From assembly GCA_008692225.1 (NCBI GenBank), contig VICG01000009.1, positions 930,001 through 994,000 on the forward strand: a stretch of 64,000 nucleotides of DNA, given 5' to 3'. Source of the stretch: Monilinia fructicola (Eukaryota; Ascomycota; Leotiomycetes; Helotiales; Sclerotiniaceae). Each line of letters starts with the position of its first letter. Positions within the stretch are counted from its first letter, which is position 1. This document shows, piece by piece, positions 24,538 to 36,645 of this stretch. The notes beneath the pieces are model-generated. The model worked only from the letters and a program-made list of their open reading frames with translations. It did not search any database and had not been told where the DNA came from. The position numbers and the translations under genes are program-made.

Positions 24538-24672
24538 TAATTAATTAAAATAAAAAAGCAAATTAAGCTCGTCTTAAACTAAATATTATTATATATATAA
24601 AAAAGATCTTTTAAAGATCTTTTTTTCTTTAATCTTTTATTCTAATTAATTAATTTTTATTAATTTGCTTTA
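24538..24672. repeat. AT-rich palindromic segment
   Basis: AAAGCAAATTAA near 24557-24570 recurs inverted at about 24659-24670, with further inner inverted segments (ATTAATTAATT; AAAGATCTTT at the centre). It would fold into a long interrupted hairpin. No coding potential. Confidence 0.7.
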
Positions 24673-25826
24673 ATATATAATAGTAATATATTTAAAGTAT
24701 AAATATATATAATATATAAATACATATATACATATAAATACATATATAAATACAAATATCAACAATAAAGAAATACCTAGGTAACTTCGAATATAGAAGA
24801 CATACAAAACTACCTGCCTACCTAATCAATACATCCATACATCAACAGATTCTTCATTCTTTATCCTTTGTTCATTCGTTAATGCATTCATCCATCCTCC
24901 ATCATCATCATCCATTCCCACCTTCCTTTTTCCATTTCCAATCTCTCAATCTCTCCCAATCCTCTCTTTCACCAATCAATCCAATCAATCAACCAATCAA
25001 CCAGCCATCCCATCCACCCCAATCCAATCCAAAAATCTAGACCCATCCCAATCCCCAATCCCACCTACTTACTCCACACTGACCCCAATGATCATGAATT
25101 AGCAGAGTAGATACATCCATCCATCCATCCATACATAACATACATAACATACCATACCGAGCTAGCTATCACAGTACATCTAAGTAAAAGCGAGTAAGCC
25201 CTTCCTTCGCCTTCGGTTCCGTCTTATTCGCATATGAATATCCATCGCATCCCATCGCATCCCATCGCATCGCATTACATTGCTTGCATCAGCCAACCAA
25301 CCAACCAGCCAACCAGCCAACATACAAAGAAATGATTAATCAGTAGAACATGAAAGATGGATAGGGATGGATGGATTGGATCTTGAAACCCTGGATTTCC
25401 CATGTCGCTATTCTTCATGGGAATACTGTATGTAGATCGAATATCTTTGATGCGGCGAGAGGGATGGATGGGATGGGATGGGATGGATGGATGGATTGAT
25501 TCTTTATATAACCTAACAGGTAGTTAGTTCTAGTTGTGTAGATATATATCTCCAGCCTGTCCAACAACCCAACATCCAACATCCACCATCCACCATCCAC
25601 CATCCACCATCCCTCCCATCCCTCCCATCCACAAAAACCCCTTCCAATCCACCCATCACAACATTCCCCTCCCCACCCAACAACCCCTTCTCCACACCCA
25701 ATCGCCCACCCCATCCCATCCCATCCTAACTCATCCCACCCCATCCCATCCCATCCCCACACCCCACACCCCACACCATAACCCCAACCACCACCACCTC
25801 CAAACGCATCCTCGCATTCATTCCAC

Positions 25827-25857
25827 ACAGTACAGTACAGTACAGTACAGTACAGTA
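25827..25857. repeat. (CAGTA)n pentanucleotide array
   Basis: Six perfect tandem copies of CAGTA. Confidence 0.95.
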
Positions 25858-25910
25858 GCAAAGCCTATATCAAAGCCAAAGTTGAACCCAAAATTAAACC
25901 CAAAGTTAAG

Positions 25911-25958
25911 CCCAAACCCAAACCCAAACCCAAACCCAAACCCAAACCCAAACCCAAA
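25911..25958 (+). repeat. (CCCAAA)8 array
   Basis: Eight exact tandem copies of CCCAAA, preceded by about 45 bases of degenerate copies. The complementary unit TTTGGG resembles telomere-like repeats, but the usual ascomycete telomere unit is TTAGGG and ordinary genes lie on both sides. Confidence 0.95.
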
Positions 25959-26600
25959 CTCCCTATGCCTCTCAACATCGAAATCGAAACGTCAAGTAAT
26001 TAGCAAAACGCTTCACGCGTACTCATACACATACACATCCACATGTTCCCCTCTCCGCCTCCCCCTATCCATCCATCCATCCATCCATCAAGTATTCAAA
26101 ACGAGAGAGATCGCTATGAATAAATCATCAGCATCAGTATCATCGTCATATATATATATATTATATATATAATATAATATATATATATAATACATGCATT
26201 TTCTTTGGATCTAGATAGATATACAGGTTTATATTCAGCCGCTGAGCAATGAGATCGAATGTTATACCGAGGGAACCATGCATGCATTGATGATTAAAGA
26301 CTGCTACACTGACGGCTATAGGTGACCTATACTACAAAGACTTCAAGTTCAAGTCCATCAATCAACTACCCCAACTAATCGCAAAAACCCATTAACCCAT
26401 CCATTCATTCTTATTCTTATTCTTATTCTCCTTCTCATTACATCCGTGCATTAATAATACCATCCCACCATCGTATCCTTGTACCTCATCACTGATGCCC
26501 CAAATTCAACAACGCCAAGAGAGACCCCTTCACCTTCCTCCCTTTCTCTCTCCTCCTCACTTATCAATTAATAAACACTCAACTCCTACTCAACTCCCGC

Positions 26601-29600
26601 TCAAACCACAAACCTCTTACTTCCCTCCACTAATCCATCCATCAACTTAACAATACTAGTCCAATCAGGACTAAACCTCTGTGCTTCATCCAAAGCTGGA
26701 ATAACTCCCCTCTTATTAGCATCACTCCACAAACAAACTACCCTTCCCGTCCTTCCCTCCTCGCCAGGTTTCATATCCTCAATGACCGCCCACTCTACGT
26801 CAACCACCCATTCTTTATTCCAATCTCTGTGCCAAAGTTTGATCTGATCACTTCCACTATCGGGAACATCATCCCATCGCTCTTCCGATTTAGCTCCACC
26901 GTGGACTTTGAATTCCGAAAAAGGTTCATCGAAACGGAGGATACAAGCACGGGTTTCGATGCCTGAGATGTGGAATGTCGCTTTGTTCTCGCCTGGAACT
27001 CGTGAGACGTTATAAGTGAGCCACTCATGATACCCCCTTTCCGGAGGAACCCCTTCAACAACATTGTCCACCACCTTGGGGGCAAGGCCCTCGTAAGAGC
27101 AAAAAGAGAGCCCTGATCGAATCCGTGCGTTATCTTCACAATGTATAGCTTGGCCTGCCGCACTTGGTATCTGCGCAATAATTTCGCGGATATATTCTTC
27201 TATTCCTACCAGTGTGACCTTGTTGAGGCCTGTATCAAGATCGACGGTTTGTTGGAAAATATGCCTTGTAACGATTGTTAGGTGAAAAGGGAAAAGCCAC
27301 AAGATTGTAAATGAGGGTTCCGATGAAGACCAAGAAAAAGAATGTTGGTATATGATGAGTGAGGCGGTGGATGAATGGTGTTTATAGGAAGTAGGAGTAG
27401 AATGGAGAACACTGCCACAACAAGGTAGGGTAAAAGAAGTGGACTGCCATCTGTTCCGGTTTGATGTAGAGCAGCTACAAGAAATAAACCAACTTGTCCG
27501 ATGACAATCAATATGAATGGACCAACGAGGAGAAACTGAACCAGCCAAGTCCATATAGGTAATTTGGCTGACCACCCCTGTTCACCTCCGTAGGGGTGTT
27601 TCTTATGACCCTTTTTGTCATGATGACTACGATCATTTGCTCCATCATATGACTCGGAAACTACTTGACGATATCGATTAGCAAAAGTGGTGCTGATTGA
27701 AGTGCGATTACTAGGACCTCCGCCTCCAATAAGAGGAGTCGTTTCGTGAGGAGTCATTGTTTCGTTGGCAGTCTCTTCAGATTCTTCTCCTTCTACCTCA
27801 TTTTCGGTATTGACTTCATCACCTCCATTCGCTCCATCAGTGTTCATTGAATTTTGATGACACTCTTGAGCGCCACTATGCTCATTATGATACTCTTCGA
27901 CGAACACGGATTTTCTAGGCAGCGCAAATTGCTCGCCAATGGCGATCAATGTAGCAAGAAATAGTGTAGCTTCGTAAAACACAAACAGATAGCCGCCGCT
28001 TATCTTAAAGCGATCTTCGAATACTGTAGCAATAACAAGCGCAATCCACCCAAACACGAACATCCACATAAATGCATACCCCCTTTGGAGTGCCGAAGGT
28101 CTGACAAAGTTACAACCAGCCATGATGAACCAAAAGACTGAGAAAAATAGAGTCGCAGACATACTCCACACTGAGTATGGGGAGGAGTAAATAATCATGG
28201 GGTTAATCTTATTGATCAACGATGCACATCCAAAGGTGATGGCACCAGTGATGATAAGAGTGATAGGGAAACGGAAGGCACCGCGCCATCCACCCAGAGA
28301 AACAGGTTCGCTTTCAGGGTCTTTCGGGCTAATCGATCCAGTAAAGAAGTAGAACTTATCTTGTCGGTTCAGTAGATAGGAGACTGCGAAGAGGATCAAA
28401 GGTGCGGCAATGAGAAGAGTTAGTGACCAAGCAAAGGAGGTTCTCAATTTGAAAACCGCAAAAAAAGTGCCAAATAAATCAAACCAGACGCCATCTGAAC
28501 CCTTTCCATTGCTAACCTTGCCAATTTTATCATCATTCCGTGGTCCCACAAATGTATTGCTAGTATCTCTCGTGAGGGATCGAGTAGTGGCTACTGATGC
28601 AGATAGCATGTGCCATAGTGAGTCTATTGAGGTATGTTTGGCATCATCTTGATCGGTATGATATTGAGATCTTGGTTGCCAAAACGCGACGTCTAGTCCA
28701 CGATAGCCCTCTGCTCGAAATACGACATAATCAGTCTCGCTTCTCACAAATCCTAAAGAGAAACCGTCTGAACTGACAACCGTTCCAAAAGGATGCTTGG
28801 CATGAGCATAAGCTCGGGTGACCTCAGTATCTGTACTTCGAAACAAAGTAGCTCTACCACCAGCCCCGGCGCCTTCCAAGTTTAGAAACGTATGTACAAA
28901 TTTGGCCATCGGATGTGACAAAAATGCCTTTGCGCCATATAAACCGTCCTCTTCACCATTATTGAAAAGCGCTACAAAGCCTTTCTGAGGTCGATTCTCT
29001 GGTGTTGTGAAGTAACGGATCAATTGAAGGGCCGTCACAACTCCTACCCCGTCATCTGTAGCTCCAAAACCCGTCGAGACACTGTCAAAATGGGCATTGA
29101 CCATTACTCCACCTTTACCATGAGTCTTCCCCTTGGTATTGATGGACCCAGTTTTCCACCACTCACCCTCCTCGTCATCGCGCCCTCGAACATAACATAT
29201 GATATTGTTTCCTTCAAAGTATGTGCTTATCCCAAGCTTTCGGCCCTTGACTCCGATGCTTGTGAGGGCATTACTGGAAAAGTTTGAGCGTAGATCATTG
29301 AATACTGTAACCGCCGGCGATAATTTACGTGTTCGCAAATCTTCATGGTATTCTGAAAAGTCCTTGTTAAAGCTGCTAGAACTTGATATCGGCACTGGAA
29401 TGGCCTCGTCGAAATCAACCTCAGTTTGAATGTCAATTTCAGAGGCACCAGTACTATCATTCTCCGTCGTATACTGGATTTGATTATGGTCGAGTATCTC
29501 ATCAATCCTCTTCAATAACCAATTTCGCACATCGTCATTTTTTGCGACTGTTGAATGGGTGGTAACCATCACTCAGGCTCTGAAGGTCGAGCCATGCCTC

Positions 29601-29756
29601 TGTGAGATTCAGGCCATTGTAAAGAGTAGGATCATCGGGAGCAGATGGTACAGTCTCATGAACAATGAGTAAAGGTATGAAGACTCCAAGATAGATTATG
29701 ACGGTTACCAATGTAACCGCCATGGGAACAAACGCAGATGGGTTATAGCATCTCAT
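26601..29756 (-). CDS. PFF1: Pff1-like vacuolar membrane zinc metalloprotease (peptidase M28), frameshifted
   Basis: About 1050 codons from the ATG at 29756 to the stop at 26601, with no intron seen. Layout: an N-terminal membrane helix (residues about 12-33), an M28 aminopeptidase-like lumenal domain, then several membrane helices ([27 protein letters not shown] and others), a Ser/Asp/Glu-rich loop and a soluble C-terminal domain. Zinc ligands are visible: His and Asp in [17 protein letters not shown], the catalytic Glu pair in NNGEEDG, a later Glu in [10 protein letters not shown] and the final His in [10 protein letters not shown]. This matches the fungal vacuolar membrane protease family. 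Three single-base breaks are required: a T6 run at 29538-29543, near 27365, and A4 at 27256-27259. Similarity resumes immediately in the shifted frame each time, so the gene is probably intact in the organism. Substrates of the family are poorly known. Confidence 0.9.
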
Positions 29757-31314
29757 GGTGAATCAGAACGAAAGAGTGATAGTTTCTAGGATGGTTGGTT
29801 TCTTCGAATTAAATATGATCATTCAAAATGCCATCTTAGGGTATCGTTAATGAAGGGATTGAGTAGTAAGTAGGACGGATGTACAGAAGTTTGATAACTT
29901 TGATGTTTGTATATCAGGGCTATTTATACTCCCAAAGAAAGAGTGAATGAAGGGATTGATTGATTGATTGATTGATTGAATGGCGAAAGGATGAAATGTG
30001 TGAAATGATGTATTTGATGGAATTGCTTATTTATTGGATGGTAGTGTACGGAGTAGGTAGGTAAGGTTAGGAAAGCTATGGTAAGATTAGATAAATGGAG
30101 AGAGTAGGCGCGGGGCGGGACGGACCATAGTTTTTACCGGCATCATCTTAGTCAGGATTCAGTAGAGCATTGACGCTTGACGTGAGACTAACCCAATTGG
30201 GAATAGTGTACAATAAGCCTTTTCGATCAATCTCCTCCGTAGATTCTAAAGTTAGCAAGGTCCTCAATATCCGTGGACCTACTGGGTACTCCGTACAGCT
30301 TCCAAATATCTATAATAAGTATGCTCCAGTATAACGATAGGATAATAGGATAATAGGATAATGAGAGGTCTGGGAGTCTTGTTATTCATTCACGATCGTC
30401 ACACTCCATTCATACTTCATGTCTATCTCAAAAAGAACTCCAAATTCAATTCGATCAAAGGCTTCTCGAAATCATCATCACTCTTTCACTTAGCCTTATA
30501 TACCGATGGATCGTTCTGCATAATGCATTTGTTGCTCATGAATCCACAATGGACTTTGCAGCAATACAGAGAGCCCCTGCATTGGCTTGATATGCTTTAG
30601 CATAATTTTGGGGAGCATTGAGGTCATTTTCATTTCGAACTGCAGCTGCAGACTACCTATAGTTTGGTAGATGCTGCTGTTGTAACATGAAGTGATGAAA
30701 AGCAGTACGAACACCTGCGAATTGAAGTCAATTCAATATATGGGTCGAGGGAACTGAGGAAGTCACACAACAGATGTGAAGCCGCATACGTCATACATCT
30801 ACGGCTTTAGGGCGCAAGAGAAAGGGTTATGCTTTTACAGCATTTGCATGCATATGCAGTCGTTGCACGTGATATTGTTGTAAGCTTCATGTATAGGAGG
30901 AGAACTAATTAGATTTGGCTTACGAGTGTGTAAGAAGATCAGGTGAAGGATTTCTTTCCTCCATATTTTACGCTCTACATGAACTTATGTACTCGGCAAT
31001 TCTTCTGGCAGTTACCAGTTTATATGATACAACTTAATAAGAGAAAGTGATTACGCGCTAGAATAGCTGCTAGAAGTTCAATCAATAGCCAATACAATAG
31101 AGAACAGTAATATAGACGCCATGTTGATTATCAAGGCCATCCTCGTAGTTATGCCCTTCAATAGCTACAAATAAGGCATCAATTATATGAGGAATCAGAT
31201 GCTTTGAATTCAGAGCAAACAACCCATGCTACCATACCCTACATCCCTATCTTATCTTGTTCTTTTTGGGAGTTGTTCTTGATGGGAGATAGATTCTAAT
31301 TGACAACATGAGAC
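29757..31314. other. intergenic, no gene seen
   Basis: Promoter side of the M28 protease gene, with a (GATT)n run at 29953-29979. No open frame above 80 codons with support. The end near 31314 is the 3' flank of the next minus-strand gene. Confidence 0.5.
29953..29979. repeat. (GATT)n microsatellite
   Basis: Six tandem GATT units about 200 bases upstream of the M28 protease start codon. Confidence 0.9.
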
Positions 31315-32875
31315 TCAGGGGGTTTTTGACCGATTTTCGTCTGCATTATAGTCCCCATATGGATCCCCAAGCAAAAACTCCATCCAAAAGTCCCACCACC
31401 CAATCTGTACATGACCCTTACGTCTCCCAGGATTCGCAAAATGGAAGTCATTTACCTTGGTATATGCGCCCGGTCCCATATCATCACTACACCAACGTCT
31501 GAAAGCAGTGCGCCCGTTCATCTTCGTCTCCACCAAGTAGTAAACCAACCCATCTTCCTCCCATGAATCCCACACTGCTTCCACCTGCAACTCACGACCC
31601 ACATCCAAAGCTATCAAATGTGGCCAAAAAGTATCAATTAAAAGGCTCTTCAGCCAACACAATACAATCTCAAAATAAATCAACCATGGCAAATTCTGCA
31701 CGAACCACTGCCACCAAGAAATATTGTTCGCTTTCCATTTCTCCTGCACTTCAACCAGATCAGAGACTCTCCCCAAGGCTCCAGTGGGTCCAGGAAGTCT
31801 CTGCCATAACTCTGGAGTATACCAACCCCACATTGGTTTCGGTCTCTCGTCTGTGGGATCTGGATCGGGTCTCCAGAAGATCGCATAGTTCGACAATATA
31901 TCACTCATGCGCAACTCCATCCCTCCCTTTGTTTTGGGATCTTTCCTTAAATCTTTTCTCTCAAAGGATCTCAGTGTGGCTATGCCTATTAACGGCCCGA
32001 GTTTGCGAATATTTACTGTATTTAGAAAGCGTCGGAAATTTCTTTGCTCGCTGTTTAGATGTTAGAATACATATGTATATACGAGCACTTCGAATGCAAT
32101 CTCGATCTCCACAGACGTGCGTGCCATCATGCTAACTTACAAACGATGGTAATGCCTCCAATATCCATTTACGTGCAATGGAGCCAGCACAGCCAATGTA
32201 GGAACAGTATGATTCAACAAGCTTCCATGCCAGTGCATAACGTGTTTAGTCGTACCAAATAAGAATGTCTCCGGGGTCGTAAAGTTCTTTACTTCGTGAT
32301 AATACGGAATGATGCCATCTTCAAAATTTAAGCTTCTCATAAAGAGTCGTTCATCTCCGTTCAGTCCACGTGGGAAGTGAAAGTAGATTTTCTTCTGGTC
32401 AATTTCAAACTTTTCTCCTATAGCGGGATGTCAATCTAGATCCTTCTTAAGTCGGATATACTCAAACAAGTCCACTCATGTCAGGAAATAAGACGCTTTC
32501 ACAAAATCACAAAAACGAAGACCTACTCAAAATCTCAATCCAACATTCAAACAATGCCAGCTGACACAACCCCTTCAACCCCTTCCCATCATACGTCAAG
32601 CTCAACTCCCACTTATCCTGCCTCGCCTTGGGATTGTGATTACTCAATGTTCGCAATCCTATACACAGCGCACTATCTATGGCGAGACGATCGAGAGTAA
32701 GAATCGCATTACGCAGAAAAACAACTTGCTCGACATAAAACGCGGAGCATTTCCATAGATCTTTGATTTCGCTATAGATGCTTACCATCTGTCGCATCCG
32801 GGCCATCCGATTGCGGTCAAGGAGGGGTGAGCCGGCCAGGAGAGGGCCAGAAGGGGAGATAGCGGCGGTCGACAT
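31315..32875 (-). CDS. Conserved-looking three-exon protein of unknown function
   Basis: Exons 32527-32875, 32141-32417 and 31315-32050 join in phase with no frameshift, giving 453 residues. The start is the ATG at 32875. Introns are 109 bases (32418-32526) and 90 bases (32051-32140), with donors GTAGGT and GTAAGT. I do not recognise the family. The protein is Trp-rich in its second half (WWQWFVQNLPW, WGWYTPELWQ, IGWWDFWMEFLLGDPYGD) with one possible membrane-associated segment around LIYFEIVLCWLKSLL, and it has a Met/Ala-rich N-terminus without a signal peptide. The long clean spliced frame is good evidence for a real gene. Function should be left open. Confidence 0.8.
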
Positions 32876-34301
32876 CTTAGACCGGTGCGAAGATATTTCT
32901 ACAAATCAATGAGCGCACAACACGAAATTGAATGGCTCGGCAAAAAACGTCCCAGGTCAGCGAGCGCGGTAAACGAAAATCGAAGCACACGAATCCCCAG
33001 TCAAAGTACCAAGCGCTTCAATCCTATCCTTTCTCCCGCATCCCTACCTCCCCCGCCAAACAAAGGAACACCCCGAAACCCCAACACATAATATACCCCC
33101 TAACCCAAAACAGCCATCGATCCCTTGCTGGGACCTCCCCTCGTCTTTATCCCAACTCCTAGGAAAGAGAGAGATGGTGAAAGACTAGCGTGCAAGACAT
33201 GGATGAAAACAGAATCGCCTGATGAATCAGCACTTACATATCTATCGTCTAATGGAAATCAAGACGTGGATCTGATCCAACGTGACAGGATGTGCATGAA
33301 GCAATATTCCGTACCCGATCCCCGACTCCAAACTCCACACTCAATTGCAAGGGCCAGCTCTCGCCGTCCGTTCCTAGCCAACGTGACCCTTTCCCTCAAC
33401 TGTACTCGCAACCTCACACCACCGTGGCAATAGCGCAAAAAAAAAGAAAAAAAAAAAAAAAAAAAAAAGACACCATCATCCCAATCGTCTTTCCCGCCCG
33501 GGAAAACGACGAGGTAAAAAAGGAAAGTGTTGAAGAGAGAGGACGAAATTCTCAAAGCGCGCTATCGTCCTCTCCTCTTCTTCCCTTCCTCCCCTACTTC
33601 CCCGAATATCATCCACCAAATCCCATGCCACCCCATTGCCAAATCTCCACATCTCCACATGTCAAAACACAATAGCAACAAGAGACGGACAAAGCACTCC
33701 TAGCATTTATATGATGAAATGTCAGAATATTTTGTACAATCTGGAATTAAAGTGCCATTTATGATCAATGAAGATTCGTGACGTATCAGATCTCGAAATG
33801 AGGAATAAAATTGAGCATCCAATCACAACATATCAATATCACGATAGAAGCTAGTCAAAGCAGCGGGAAGGAAGATGAAAAATGGCAAAACAATCTATCA
33901 TGTCGTTCTATACACTAACATGTTTCTCGTTTTGCGTGCATGTATCTCATCTCATCTCAGTTCATCTCCACCAACATCGGCCTACCACTATTCACCTCCA
34001 CACATCCTCCCCCCTGATGCTCACACCATCCACCCCACATAGATCTGAACCCTAATCATTACACGAAAACAAAACCTGATAAGACGACCGCAAAAGAGAG
34101 TGTGAAAAAAGACGGTTCGAAAATGCATACAACGCTTCACGCCCGCCAGTAGCCTTGCCAAACCACCAATTTCCAAGCCCATGGAATAAAGACAAGAAAG
34201 AAAAAAAACTCCTTCCCTTTCCATTCATTGAAATCCATCCGTCCGATCCCTGATGTCTCAAATTTAAGAAGATGGAGCTTTGGGGTTGCTCCATATGCAT
34301 T
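32876..34301. other. intergenic, no gene seen
   Basis: Contains an A-rich run (33429-33468) and pyrimidine-rich stretches. The right part is the 3' flank of the Ccr4 gene. Open frames up to 127 codons here are low-complexity and overlap on both strands. Confidence 0.5.
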
Positions 34302-36645
34302 CTAATCTCTTCGTCGATCGTGGTGACTAGACGGACCGAAATCGGGTTCTGAGTGAGGTTTCTTTGCTTTCGGCATCTTGACGTTGAATCGGGCTAGAAG
34401 TGCTAAATGATCACTGGGGAAATGGTAGTGTGGTAGACCAGGGACTGTTCTCATGTATTCTTCGTCTACAGGTCCTAATAAATCCGTATTCTCTAGTGCG
34501 TTGGTCGAATACCAGATGTGATCAATATGATCGGTGAAACCGGGTGTGTAATTTGTCCATGTCAATTCCTGAGGACCATCGGCTAGGTTTGTGTAAGCTG
34601 ATCGAAGGGAGAAAGGATGCTCAATTCCATCTCTCGTGAAGTTTCCATACTGATAATTTCCGAGATCTGGATGATCAGGGGCAACTCGTCCAGTAGCCAA
34701 TAACTCGTATACACTAGAGTCCGCTGTAGAGTTCAGATCGCCACAAACTATCAGCGGTATTTGTGTCTTGTTTGTGTATTCCATAGATGGAGCGGGTTCC
34801 GGAGCGACTTCCACAGGGGCTTCTGGGTTTGAATCATCCGTGATGGTATATGCTTTTTTATCTTTGCAGGCCGGGAATCTTTGATATTTATCGGCGAATT
34901 TGCTGATACTCTCCATGAGAATCGCGATTTGAATTAATTTGACATCGGCATATGCTGGGTCCCAGAATATGTGTGCATTGGCAACAATAACGCGTGATCC
35001 AGTTAAGCGGTTTCTCGAAGAAACCGAGGACTGCAATGTGATCCCTAGGCATGACACGATTGAAAATGTCATGTTGATTCTTCATATCTGGTCTATTGAT
35101 TGCGATGTTGGCAAAATCGATAAGCTGCTTGTCAAGGAGAATGTATTTGTTGTTCTTATAAAATGTTGCGCATCCATCGACAGCCTTTGCAGCCGACTCG
35201 GACATGGTCTTGGCTCGTGACTTTGGCCACCAAAACACCTTTGTAATCTTTGTATGCAAGTTTCACACTGAAGAACTCTCGGGAAATTCTCAGCATCCAC
35301 TTCTTGAAGGCATACAAAGTCCGCATCCCGATCTTCTATTTCGCGTAGGATTTCGTGCCGTCGATGATCCCAGTCCAAAGCCTTGGATGGAACATAACCG
35401 TATTGGCCGGGACCCACGTAATTATCACACAAAATGTTATAAGAGAAGACTGTGAACCGTTCCACTTCGGGTGGAACGGTTGTGCCATTGAGTAGATCAA
35501 TCATTTCTCTAGGAGCAGGAGGGGGAGGAACTTGCAAAGGTTTAGTTACGTGATGGAAATTTGTACCTCTTTACTTACCTGGGGCTTCTTCTTTGAGGGT
35601 GTGGATGAGAGCCTTGGTGCCCTTCTCCATGATTTCACTTTTAATGGCAGGGTCCATTTGCTTATTACCCTCGATACCTAGCATCTCTAGTTGATAGAGT
35701 GATCCAAATGATTGAGGTAATGATGTAAGTTGATTATCAAATAACAGTAAATTCTTCAGATACACACACATGCCTAATTCTGGTGGAAGAGTCTGTAATG
35801 CATTACCCGAAGCATCTAAATGGCTCAGGTGTCTTAATTGGCCGATGACCGAAGGTAAGGAGGTGTGAGTGCATTGTATGCCACGTATAACTCACGAAGG
35901 AAAGTGTACTGGAACACTTCAACTGATAATGCTCGAAGCCCAAGGCCACTCATATCCATATTGTGCCAATCTTGACGCTTGATAGAAATGTCAGTATTCG
36001 ATGGCCTATTTCGACTCGCACTCTCTGGCTCTTCCTCATTTGATGTCGTTGCTACGGGCTTAGTATCAACGGTATTCTGGGCCGATTTAGATCTAGCAAA
36101 ATGATGCGGGCCTTGGAGTTTCGCTTTCTTCGATTCTTGATACAACTCTAATTGTTTCTGCCAATGTTCATTGATTACTGGCGGCTGACCACCATGTGTA
36201 CTTGTAGCATGTCCATTTTGTAGATTTGATGTGAAATTGGAAGTCGAATTTTGCATGCCAACGGAGGTAAAGTTTGCATGGTGTCCAACACCATTGTATT
36301 ATGTGCGTTGTGGTCTTGCTGAATATTGGCATGGTGTTGAGTATGCTGAGATTGATGCATAAGGTGAGGATATGGAATCATGCGGGTATGATCTGCCATG
36401 GCACCTCGTCCTGCGCCATTGACACGGCCATGTTGCCCTTGCTGGTGATTGAACATACCGTAAAGACCGTGAGCGGGAGATTGGGGATCAGGGGTTCGAG
36501 TTGGGGAGGGGGTATTGGTGTTGAAAGCAGATCGAATGTTATTTGGAGGTGTACCAGTGCGAATCAGATGTCTTGGATGGTGTGTATTTTGAGGGTAGTA
36601 ATAGTTCCCAGCGCTCTGCTGTGAAAATCTGTAACCATCTGCCAT
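34302..36645 (-). CDS. CCR4: Ccr4 3'-5' poly(A) exoribonuclease, catalytic subunit of Ccr4-Not, frameshifted
   Basis: Removes poly(A) tails from cytoplasmic mRNA. The start is the ATG at 36645 (MADGYRFSQQ, the usual fungal N-terminus). Exons 35579-36645 and 34302-35530 with a 48-base intron give about 765 residues. The order is a Gln/His/Asn-rich N-terminus, a leucine-rich repeat region that contacts Not1/Caf1 (LKNLLLFDNQLTSLP, LEMLGIEGNK), then the endonuclease/exonuclease/phosphatase fold with the metal-binding Glu in VCLQEVDAE, DPAYADVKLIQ, the catalytic CGDLNS and FPSDHLAL. Five single-base breaks occur: about 36285, 35857, 35281 (C3), 35232-35235 (T4 in sense) and 35011-35013 (A3 in sense). 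Each falls in or beside a short homopolymer and conserved sequence continues in the new frame, which points to sequence error rather than loss. Ccr4 is normally important for growth, another reason to expect an intact gene. Confidence 0.95.

Larger units (their letters stand above)
19161..26600. other. 7.4-kb gene-free, repeat-rich and AT-rich region
   Basis: Nothing coding is supportable. Long frames here (for example 25534-26172, 21806-22348, 20002-20373) are translations of microsatellites. The first 350 bases are the phosphodiesterase promoter side. The rest holds trinucleotide, pentanucleotide and hexanucleotide arrays, a strongly AT-rich block (about 22560-24800) and a terminal-inverted-repeat element at 22962-23827, listed separately. 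Confidence 0.75.

Noticed and set aside
23862..25857. CRISPR-like arrays
   Set aside because: Repeats are uninterrupted tandem units without unique spacers, and the DNA is fungal.
25911..25958. true chromosome end
   Set aside because: Ordinary genes occur on both sides, and the unit is not the usual ascomycete telomere repeat.
25534..26172. 212-codon plus-strand frame rich in His, Pro and Asn
   Set aside because: It is a translation of CATCC and CCCAAA microsatellites with no start context or conserved segment.
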